Of a stretch of 6,076 nt of DNA, positions 1 to 6,076 are shown piece by piece. Every line of letters starts with the position of its first letter. Positions within the stretch are counted from its first letter, which is position 1. The position numbers were made by a program, and so were the translations under genes. Source of the DNA: Roseiflexaceae bacterium (lineage in GTDB: Bacteria > Chloroflexota > Chloroflexia > Chloroflexales > Roseiflexaceae). The DNA lies in the NCBI GenBank assembly GCA_947462525.1, contig CANHPK010000110.1, forward strand, positions 1 through 6,076. The letters are read 5' to 3'. The notes beneath the pieces were generated by a model. It was not told the origin of the DNA. It worked only from the letters and a program-made list of their open reading frames with translations, and did not search any database.

Positions 1-1
1 C

Positions 2-1330
2 GGTGTCGTCCAAGCGATTGATGCGACCGCAGGGCAATTGGTCGTGGCCGCAGGGCGCATGATCAGCGTTTTGGCGGGGTCGGCGAGCCTCGCACCGACG
101 CTGACCGCGTCGCCCACCCTGACTGCCAGTCTCACACCGACCGCCACCGCGACGGCTACCGCCAGCCGCACCCGCACGCAGTCTGCGACGCCGACCGCTA
201 GCCCGACAGCGCTTGCAGAGAAGGCAAACCGACTCAGTGCAGGTATGCTGCACACCTGTTTGCAGACGCTCGCGGCAGAAGTGAAGTGCTGGGGCGATAG
301 CGGATATGGTCAAACGGGTGTCGGGAGCTTTGTCGATCAGACGACTCCTGCGCTGGTGACAATCGGGAGCAGTGCTGCGGTGCGCCAACTCGCCGGCTCC
401 TCGGATCACCATTGCGTGCGTACGAGCGACGGAGCATTTGCGTGCTGGGGCGATAACTCTTTCGGCGAATTGGGAGACATGACACCTGGGACCACACCGA
501 ATACCCCGGTCGCCGCAAGTGTGCTGACACAGATTCGCCACCTGGCCATTGGCTGGCACCACGCCTGTGCAATTACCGTCGACCAGACGGTGATGTGCTG
601 GGGGTTCAATAGCCACGGGCAATTGGGCAATTCGGTGACGACAGATGCGACGGATGCCCAACTTGTTTTCGATGTCAGCGGCGCGACCCAACTGGCTCTC
701 GGGACCACGCATTCGTGTGCATTGTTGGCGACCGGCAAGGTCATGTGCTGGGGCGGCAACAGCTTCGGCCAGCTCGGTCAGGGTGATACCGCTACCTACA
801 CCAAAGCTGTGCTCGTGCCAATATCCGGTGTGACCAGCATCAGTGCCTTCAACAGTCACACCTGTGCCGTGACCACGGCCAAAACCGTCTCGTGTTGGGG
901 GGCCAACACCTATGGGCAATCGGGTGGGACGGTGCTGACGAGTAGTGTGACGCGACCGACTGTGGTCAAGCGGAGCAGTGGGACGAGCACGATCGCGCTG
1001 GCCAATGTCGCCGGCGTCGAGGTAGGCTACGGGCATAGTTGTGCCTACGACACGAGTGGGGCAGTCTTTTGCTGGGGCGACAACTTTTATGGGCAGCTTG
1101 CCAAAGACATCGCGACCGTGTTCACCAGTGCCCTCGCACTCCCCATCAGCGGGGTGACCGTCAGCGGCGAAAAAGTCATCGATGTGGCAACGGGTGAAAA
1201 ACACAGCTGCGCCCTGCTCTCGACCGGCGCCATCAAATGCTGGGGCAATAACCAGTACGGCCAGCTCGGTACGGGTGTAGTCGGATCAGCGGTGGTCACC
1301 ACGCCGGTGGCGGTGGTGGGTTTGCCGTGA
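2..1330 (+). CDS. RCC1-repeat beta-propeller protein, probably secreted; 5'-truncated
   Basis: The frame is open from base 2 to the TGA at 1328-1330, so the N-terminus lies outside the window. A TTG at 38 is only the first possible in-window start and has no clear reason to be the real one. Residue numbers below count from that TTG. Residues about 20-58 are a Thr/Pro/Ala/Ser-rich linker. Residues about 70-411 hold seven RCC1 repeats, each with a His/Ser-x-Cys strand, nine residues, then Cys-Trp-Gly and an Asn/Ser-x-(Tyr/Phe/His)-Gly-(Gln/Glu) turn. The Cys pairs are at 74/84, 126/136, 177/187, 227/237, 276/286, 335/345 and 391/401. Seven blades is the count of a complete RCC1 propeller. The even Cys pairing suggests disulfides and hence export, but no signal peptide can be seen because the start is missing. 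RCC1-like bacterial proteins are usually surface or secreted proteins of unknown ligand, and no enzymatic residues are recognisable. The protein ends about 20 residues after the last blade, with no anchor or sorting tail. Confidence 0.9.
   Translation, partial: GVVQAIDATAGQLVVAAGRMISVLAGSASLAPTLTASPTLTASLTPTATATATASRTRTQSATPTASPTALAEKANRLSAGMLHTCLQTLAAEVKCWGDSGYGQTGVGSFVDQTTPALVTIGSSAAVRQLAGSSDHHCVRTSDGAFACWGDNSFGELGDMTPGTTPNTPVAASVLTQIRHLAIGWHHACAITVDQTVMCWGFNSHGQLGNSVTTDATDAQLVFDVSGATQLALGTTHSCALLATGKVMCWGGNSFGQLGQGDTATYTKAVLVPISGVTSISAFNSHTCAVTTAKTVSCWGANTYGQSGGTVLTSSVTRPTVVKRSSGTSTIALANVAGVEVGYGHSCAYDTSGAVFCWGDNFYGQLAKDIATVFTSALALPISGVTVSGEKVIDVATGEKHSCALLSTGAIKCWGNNQYGQLGTGVVGSAVVTTPVAVVGLP
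95..211 (+). repeat. Thr/Pro/Ala/Ser-rich low-complexity linker
   Basis: About 39 codons encode almost only Thr, Ala, Ser and Pro with a few Leu and Arg, in short approximate repeats such as LTASPTLTAS and TATATATAS. The DNA correspondingly repeats acc/gcg/gcc-type codons. Such linkers typically tether extracellular domains in bacteria and are candidates for O-glycosylation. Here it separates whatever precedes the window from the RCC1 propeller. Repeats of this kind can expand or contract by slippage. Confidence 0.8.
251..1270 (+). repeat. Seven tandem RCC1 blades with CX9CWG cores
   Basis: Blade cores start at the His-x-Cys codons near 251, 407, 557, 710, 857, 1034 and 1202. The CWG codons start at 287, 443, 596, 746, 893, 1070 and 1238. 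Core-to-core distance is about 150 bases for blades 1-5, then lengthens to about 170-180 bases for blades 5-7 because of longer inter-blade loops. Every core has exactly nine residues between the two cysteines. The turn after CWG varies slightly: Glu replaces the usual Gln in blade 2, and Ser-Gly replaces Asn-x in blade 1. The DNA copies have diverged and are recognisable mainly at the protein level. Confidence 0.9.
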
Positions 1331-1444
1331 GGGGGGGTAATGGTACATAGCCGTGGTTTACGGAGTAATGAATCGCTGTCATCGAAATCGATTGTTGATT
1401 CTGTAACAAGGTAAGGCTAGAAGCTCCTGGGAGTATGCTAAGGC

Positions 1445-1466
1445 ACACTGTCAGGAGTGTTTCTTT
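1445..1466 (+). terminator. Weak candidate terminator downstream of the RCC1 gene
   Basis: ACACT (1445-1449) pairs with AGTGT (1456-1460) around a six-base loop, and the T-rich run TTTCTTT (1460-1466) follows. The stem is only five pairs and AT-containing, so it would be a weak intrinsic terminator. An alternative, mutually exclusive stem pairs CTCCTG (1424-1429) with CAGGAG (1452-1457) over a 22-base loop. The position is sensible, about 115 bases after the stop of the upstream gene and before the next one. Confidence 0.25.
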
Positions 1467-1495
1467 GCCTCAAATCGACTATTCACTGTTAGAAT
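1465..1495 (+). promoter_or_regulatory. Candidate sigma-70-type promoter for the helicase gene
   Basis: TAGAAT at 1490-1495 matches five of six bases of the TATAAT -10 consensus and sits in a locally AT-rich stretch about 30 bases before the ATG. The best -35 candidate is TTGCCT at 1465-1470 (four of six to TTGACA), with a long 19-base spacer. Transcription would begin near 1502, giving a leader of about 25 bases. The -35 overlaps the T-rich tail of the candidate terminator. The weak -35 makes this tentative. Confidence 0.3.
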
Positions 1496-1512
1496 ATGAC
1501 TTACGTAAAAGC

Positions 1513-1521
1513 AGAAAAGAA
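1513..1521 (+). promoter_or_regulatory. Weak purine-rich ribosome-binding region
   Basis: AGAAAAGAA lies five bases before the ATG at 1527. It is purine-rich but has no GGAGG core, so ribosome binding is predicted to be weak. It still favours 1527 over the next in-frame ATG at 1542 (codon 6), which has no purine-rich stretch at a suitable distance upstream. Confidence 0.35.
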
Positions 1522-1526
1522 CGTGT

Positions 1527-4500
1527 ATGAATATCCTCGACATGCAAGGTCACATCATCAACGAGTATGCACAATACACTCGTTCATTCATCGACATAGC
1601 AGACGAAAAAATCCAATCTTCGGTCAACGAGCATCTCGACAAAAAGCACTTTTGGCCTGATCCGTTGCTCCAATTTAATCCCGCCTACAAGAGCGCTGGA
1701 AGCATCGCCGAACTCATAGACGCAGGTCTGCTCCATCGCGATGCCCAGCATATTTTTACCGGATATTCGCTCTACCAGCATCAGCGCGATGCCATTGCAC
1801 TGGGTTTGAAGAACCGAGATTTTGTCGTTACCTCAGGTACCGGGTCCGGTAAATCACTTACATATATTGGTTCGATTTTTAATGCACTCTTGCAAAATAC
1901 CAAGCAAAACGGAGTTGTCGCAGTTATTGTCTACCCTATGAATGCACTCATTAATAGTCAGACAGAAGAATTCAAAAAATACAAAGCAAACTTCGAAAAG
2001 ACCGGGCGTGAATACAAATTAAAAGTAGGCCAATACACGGGGCAAGAAGACGAAGCAACCCGGGATGAGATGCGTCACAATCCACCGCATATTATCCTGA
2101 CGAATTACATGATGCTCGAACTGCTGATGTCGCGTCGGAGTGATTTTGATTTGCGCGATGCGATATTCAAGAACTTGAAATATCTGGTCTTCGACGAGAT
2201 GCATACGTATCGCGGCCGTCAGGGCGCTGACGTGGCGATGCTCATCCGCCGCATCCGCGCAAAGTGCGCACACGAGGTCACCTGCATCGGCACCTCGGCC
2301 ACCATGGTGTCTGGCGGGACGCCACTCGATCAACGCCGTGCGGTGGCATCTGTTGCACAGACACTTTTCGGCAAACCGTTTGACGCTGACCAAATCGTCC
2401 AGGAATCGCTCGAACGCTCCCTCACGCGCCCGACCTACAGTAGCGAAGAGCTCAAAACCGCTTTCGCGGAACCGATCGATATACATGACTCCGCGGACCT
2501 GTTGCAACGTCACCCGATTGCGAATTGGCTCGAGAACGACATCGCCCTCGAGGATCGGGATGGGACACTCGTACGGAGGAAGCCGCAGTCTATCACCGCG
2601 GTGACCGACGCATTGGCCGCAACGGTGGGCGCTGACACCGAGGCAGCACGCACAGTGCTCGCGCAATTGCTTGCCTGGATGAGCAATGTCAATGCAAAAC
2701 TGACTGCTGCAGGGCAGCGGTATACACTGTTGCCGTATCGCATTCATCAGTTTTTTGCGCAAACAGGCTCTGTGTACGTCTCCCTCGATCCCGGCGATGC
2801 ACGGTACGTCACCCTCGAAGCGAATCGCTATCGGCCTGATACAGACACCTCACAACCGCTCTTTCCGACATACTTCAGTCGTACCACAGGTGCGGCGTTC
2901 CTCGGTGTCACCCTCACAGACGGCAAACTCGAACCCCGTTCAAATCGAGATACGGCATTGAGCACATCGGATGAACACGAAACCGATGCCGAAATCCGCG
3001 ATGGATATCTCATCATCGATTACGACCGCTGGAGCGAAGCAGAAAGCAACGAGCTCTTACCTGAAGAGTGGTTCAAACAGACGAAGTCTGGACGCACGCT
3101 AAACCCGAATCGGCGCAACCGCGTCCCCCGACAAATCTGGTACGACGCGATGGGGCGGTATAGTTTTGCCTCAGATGCAACGCTCCCCCATATAGGCTGG
3201 TATATGCCATTCCCCCTTATGTTTGACCCCAGCAGCGGACAAATCTATCATTACCAGACGCGTGAGTCGAGCAAATTGAGCGAACTCGGCGGCGGAGGCC
3301 GGAGCACTGCGACCACCATCACGTCGGTGGCAATCCTCAAACAATTGCAGGCCGGTGGGTACCCACTGCGCGACCAGAAGCTCCTCAGCTTCACCGATAA
3401 CCGCCAAGACGCAGCCCTCCAGGCCGGCCACTTCAATGATTTTGTCCAGGTCGTCCAGTTGCGGTCTGCAGTCTTTCACGCATTGGAATCTGCGCCGACA
3501 GGGACATTGGATGTCAGCGAAATCGGTGCAGCAGTCCGCATCGCACTGGGGCTACCACTTTCGGTCTATGCAGACTACACAGGCAATACCCCGCTCCCGC
3601 ATATCCGCGAACGATACAACACCAGCTTCGACCAGTATCTGACCTATCGATTATTGCGCGACGCAATGCGAAATTGGAAGGTCGTGCTGCCCAATCTGGA
3701 GCAGTCTGGTCTCGTCGTGTATCAATACGCACATTACACTGAAATCTGCCAGGCAGATGCATTTTGGGCCGATATCGCCCCTCTTGCGCATCTGTCGTCC
3801 GAGCAACGGCAACGATTCCTCATCCATATCCTCGATTACTTCCGCTTCCAATATGCCTATACAGACAGTCGCTGGTTTGCGGGACTCGAAGCACTCGAAA
3901 ACAAGCTCAAGTCCGACCTGCTGGCACCATGGCGCTTCGAGCAAGACGAATCCATCGAGCGCCCGACCGCTATTCGCTTCAAGCGCATAGCCGGTCGCCA
4001 AGAAATCGAAACGACATCCGTCGGCGAACGCAGTGCTGTCGCCAATTATGTGCGTGACTTTTTCGCACGGGAACGCGTCGGAGACACCCTCCGCGGCGAA
4101 GATTATCTGCTGTTCATCGAGGCATTATTCGAAAAACTCTGCGAAGCAGATTACCTGACACGCACCGACATTCGCGCATCGGGAGAGAAACACGCAGTCT
4201 ATCAACTCAAACTCACGGCGCTCCGTTGGTCGCTCGGCACAGGCGCGGATATACGCACCGACGAAATCCGACAGCGTGCGTTCCGAACCCGCACACTCAA
4301 ACCGAATGGATACTTCAAGCAACTCTATAGCACTCCATTCGCGCAGAGCAAACGCTTCTATGCACAGGATCATACGGGCCAGCTCAGCAATGAGGACCGA
4401 ATCGACCGTGAAGAACGATTCCGGGCCGAGTACGTCCTCGCGAGCGGCGCGGTCGATGAAGAGCGCATCAAACGAGACAGCATCAGCACACTGTTTTGTT

Positions 4501-6076
4501 CGCCGACGATGGAGCTAGGTGTCGATATCGGTGGTCTTTCGGTCGTCCATATGCGGAATGTGCCGCCCAATCCGTCGAACTATGCACAACGTTCTGGCCG
4601 TGCCGGTAGAAGTGGGCAGGGTGCATTGGTGTTCACCTATTGCTCGAATGCAGCCCATGACCAGCATTACTTCAGACATCAAGTCGACATGGTGTCTGGT
4701 GCGGTGCAGCCGCCGCAGCTCGACATCTTCAACGAAGATTTGTTGCGGACGCACATCCATGCCATAGCAATCGCACATGTCGGCATGCCGAAAGAATCAA
4801 ACTCACTCAAAGAATATGTCACTGACGAAGCTCCTGTGTACCCCGTCAACGATTCAGTACGCCAACACTTCCACCTCGATGCGCAGGCAACCCGCGAAGT
4901 CGGGCAGACGTTTCGGACGGCAATCCAGGATTTCGCCCCTGTGTTGAGCGCGCAACATGCGTGGTTCACACAAACGTGGGTCGATGTGGCACTCTCGTCG
5001 ATTTCGCATCGTTTTGTCGAAGCGATGCAACGCTGGCAGGAACTCTATCGGAGTGCCGTGCAACAGCGCATCTCGAGTACAACCAAGATGAACACGCCAG
5101 GGCTTTCTCCCCAAACCAGAGAATTCAATCAAATCCAACGTGAATACCACGACGCGATTCGCCAGATTGCACTGCTCGAAAACAATCAACGCTACGGGTC
5201 GAGCCTCTCGGAGTTTTTTCCATTCCGTTATTTCGCCTCTGAGGGATTTCTCCCCGGCTACAACTTCACCCGATTGCCGGTGCGCGTCTTTATCCCTGCC
5301 GACCGTACGGGCGGGCAAGGCGAATACCTGTCACGGCCGCGCGGCATTGCACTGAGTGAGTTTGGTCCGTTCAACATCATCTATCACAACGGCAATAAAT
5401 ACCGTATCCAACAGATGATTTTGCCGAGCGGATCGGAATTTACCACTAAGGCCAAGGTCAGCACGCAGAGCGGCTACCTGATGCGCAACGAAGAAATCAA
5501 CAGCGAGGTGTGCCCGTTGACGCAGGTGCCGCTCAACGATGCAGGTGCATACAAAACATTCACGCGGCTCATCGAACTCAACGAATGTCGCGCATTGCCC
5601 GTCGACCGAATAACCTGCGAAGAAGAATATCGCGTCCGTGAAGGCTATTCCATCGAGACGTACTTCGCCATGACCGGTATGCTCGATCGTGTCCGCACTG
5701 CAGAGATTCGGCACAACGACGAGGTGCTGATGCACATGCGCTACCTGCCCGCTGCGACCATAATCTCGGTCAATACGGGCTGGAGCAGTGACCGCCGCGA
5801 GGGCTTCCGCATCAACAAAGTATCGGGTTTTTGGAATCGCAAAGCGCAATCAGAACCTGACACCGAAGACACGTTTGAGGTGGTCACACCGTGGACGTCG
5901 ACGATAGCCGATGCACTCTATATCGAACCGCTCCAACCCCTTGGATTGAATGCTGATGGGGTAATTACGCTGCAGTATGCACTCAAACGTGCGCTCGAGA
6001 TGCTCTTTCAAGTCGAATCGTCCGAAGTCGCGGCCACCACGATGGGCTCACCCGATGCGCCAAATATGTTTTTGTA
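1527..6076 (+). CDS. Large DEAD/DEAH-box helicase with C-terminal DUF1998 (MZB) domain; 3'-truncated
   Basis: An ATP-dependent superfamily 2 nucleic-acid helicase or translocase, acting in the cytoplasm. An in-frame TAA at 1506 makes ATG 1527 the first start. The frame is open for 1,516 codons, and the last two bases (TA) leave the next codon undecided. Motifs: Q-motif LYQHQ (82-86); Walker A SGTGSGKS (103-110, Lys109); Ia YPMNAL (136-141); Ib TNYMMLE (192-198); motif II DEMH (223-226), then HTYRGRQGAD; motif III SAT (257-259); motif IV-like FTDNRQDAALQ (622-632); motif V TMELGVDIG (994-1002); motif VI QRSGRAGRSG (1021-1030). About 360 residues separate III from IV and another 360 separate IV from V, as in very large members of this family. 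A GGGGRSTATT element (588-597) and an HTGQ element (949-952) are also family-like. EEEYRVREGYSIET (from about 1370) precedes the start of DUF1998 at about 1460-1516, whose Cys cluster lies outside the window. Relatives include MrfA/YprA (repair), DrmA and DruE (phage defence). Size suggests a DruE-like defence helicase, but that is inference. Only nine Cys occur, none as CxxC. Confidence 0.95.
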   Translation, partial: MNILDMQGHIINEYAQYTRSFIDIADEKIQSSVNEHLDKKHFWPDPLLQFNPAYKSAGSIAELIDAGLLHRDAQHIFTGYSLYQHQRDAIALGLKNRDFVVTSGTGSGKSLTYIGSIFNALLQNTKQNGVVAVIVYPMNALINSQTEEFKKYKANFEKTGREYKLKVGQYTGQEDEATRDEMRHNPPHIILTNYMMLELLMSRRSDFDLRDAIFKNLKYLVFDEMHTYRGRQGADVAMLIRRIRAKCAHEVTCIGTSATMVSGGTPLDQRRAVASVAQTLFGKPFDADQIVQESLERSLTRPTYSSEELKTAFAEPIDIHDSADLLQRHPIANWLENDIALEDRDGTLVRRKPQSITAVTDALAATVGADTEAARTVLAQLLAWMSNVNAKLTAAGQRYTLLPYRIHQFFAQTGSVYVSLDPGDARYVTLEANRYRPDTDTSQPLFPTYFSRTTGAAFLGVTLTDGKLEPRSNRDTALSTSDEHETDAEIRDGYLIIDYDRWSEAESNELLPEEWFKQTKSGRTLNPNRRNRVPRQIWYDAMGRYSFASDATLPHIGWYMPFPLMFDPSSGQIYHYQTRESSKLSELGGGGRSTATTITSVAILKQLQAGGYPLRDQKLLSFTDNRQDAALQAGHFNDFVQVVQLRSAVFHALESAPTGTLDVSEIGAAVRIALGLPLSVYADYTGNTPLPHIRERYNTSFDQYLTYRLLRDAMRNWKVVLPNLEQSGLVVYQYAHYTEICQADAFWADIAPLAHLSSEQRQRFLIHILDYFRFQYAYTDSRWFAGLEALENKLKSDLLAPWRFEQDESIERPTAIRFKRIAGRQEIETTSVGERSAVANYVRDFFARERVGDTLRGEDYLLFIEALFEKLCEADYLTRTDIRASGEKHAVYQLKLTALRWSLGTGADIRTDEIRQRAFRTRTLKPNGYFKQLYSTPFAQSKRFYAQDHTGQLSNEDRIDREERFRAEYVLASGAVDEERIKRDSISTLFCSPTMELGVDIGGLSVVHMRNVPPNPSNYAQRSGRAGRSGQGALVFTYCSNAAHDQHYFRHQVDMVSGAVQPPQLDIFNEDLLRTHIHAIAIAHVGMPKESNSLKEYVTDEAPVYPVNDSVRQHFHLDAQATREVGQTFRTAIQDFAPVLSAQHAWFTQTWVDVALSSISHRFVEAMQRWQELYRSAVQQRISSTTKMNTPGLSPQTREFNQIQREYHDAIRQIALLENNQRYGSSLSEFFPFRYFASEGFLPGYNFTRLPVRVFIPADRTGGQGEYLSRPRGIALSEFGPFNIIYHNGNKYRIQQMILPSGSEFTTKAKVSTQSGYLMRNEEINSEVCPLTQVPLNDAGAYKTFTRLIELNECRALPVDRITCEEEYRVREGYSIETYFAMTGMLDRVRTAEIRHNDEVLMHMRYLPAATIISVNTGWSSDRREGFRINKVSGFWNRKAQSEPDTEDTFEVVTPWTSTIADALYIEPLQPLGLNADGVITLQYALKRALEMLFQVESSEVAATTMGSPDAPNMFL

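Noticed and set aside
38..40. TTG at 38 as the real start of the RCC1 gene
   Set aside because: The frame stays open upstream to the window edge, no ribosome site precedes it, and no signal peptide follows; the true start is probably outside the window.
1381..1393. Palindromic AATCGATT and the ATCGA/TCGAT inverted repeat as an operator
   Set aside because: Too short, far from the candidate promoter, and TCGA-type words are frequent in the whole window.
1340..1414. Possible 24-codon small gene starting ATG 1340 after a run of seven G
   Set aside because: The G run is only two bases from the ATG, too close for a ribosome site, and the peptide has no recognisable feature.
2019..2762. Long open frame on the minus strand (247 codons) opposite the helicase
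   Set aside because: It lies wholly antisense to the helicase segment holding motifs Ib, II and III, encodes a Cys/His/Arg-rich composition typical of an antisense shadow, and shows no recognisable domain.
4854..5318. Minus-strand open frame of 154 codons
   Set aside because: Antisense shadow of the helicase; GC-rich third positions of the plus frame make stops rare in this frame.
2871..5522. Frameshifts or sequencing errors as the reason for the missing cysteines
   Set aside because: Flanking family residues are kept in frame on both sides of every site, and the frame is unbroken for 1,516 codons.
5331..5849. Minus-strand open frame of 172 codons
   Set aside because: Antisense to the pre-DUF1998 part of the helicase, which is clearly family-like in the plus frame. 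No domain seen in the minus frame.

Overview
The window holds two same-strand protein genes, both cut by the window edges. On the left is the C-terminal part of an extracellular RCC1-type beta-propeller protein (frame open from base 2, stop at 1328-1330). On the right is the start and most of a very large DEAD/DEAH-box helicase of the DUF1998 (MrfA/YprA, COG1205-like) superfamily, from ATG 1527 and still open at base 6076. A 196-base gap separates them. It carries a weak candidate terminator and a weak candidate promoter. No tRNA, rRNA, CRISPR array, insertion sequence or attachment site was seen.

The organism is a bacterium, moderately GC-rich, with mostly GC-ending codons. The Thr/Pro/Ala-rich linker followed by Cys-rich RCC1 repeats is a style often met in Chloroflexota and also in some Myxococcota-like bacteria. 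This is a guess from style, not a placement.

Region 2-1330: a Thr/Ser/Pro/Ala linker leads into seven RCC1 blades, each carrying a Cys-x9-Cys-Trp-Gly unit. Seven blades make one closed propeller, and the seven regular cysteine pairs point to an exported, disulfide-stabilised protein. Region 1331-1526: the intergenic gap. Region 1527-6076: 1,516 visible residues with all superfamily 2 helicase motifs, two large insertions, and the first residues of the C-terminal DUF1998 domain.

The two genes have no evident functional link: one product looks extracellular and the other is a cytoplasmic nucleic-acid motor. Large DUF1998 helicases are recurrent parts of anti-phage islands (DruE of Druantia is one example) and of DNA repair, so this gene may be the first gene of a defence operon continuing to the right. 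That cannot be confirmed here because no partner gene is visible. The most unusual feature is that three sites where I expect CxxC zinc knuckles in this helicase family have lost their cysteines, and no CxxC pair exists anywhere in the visible protein.
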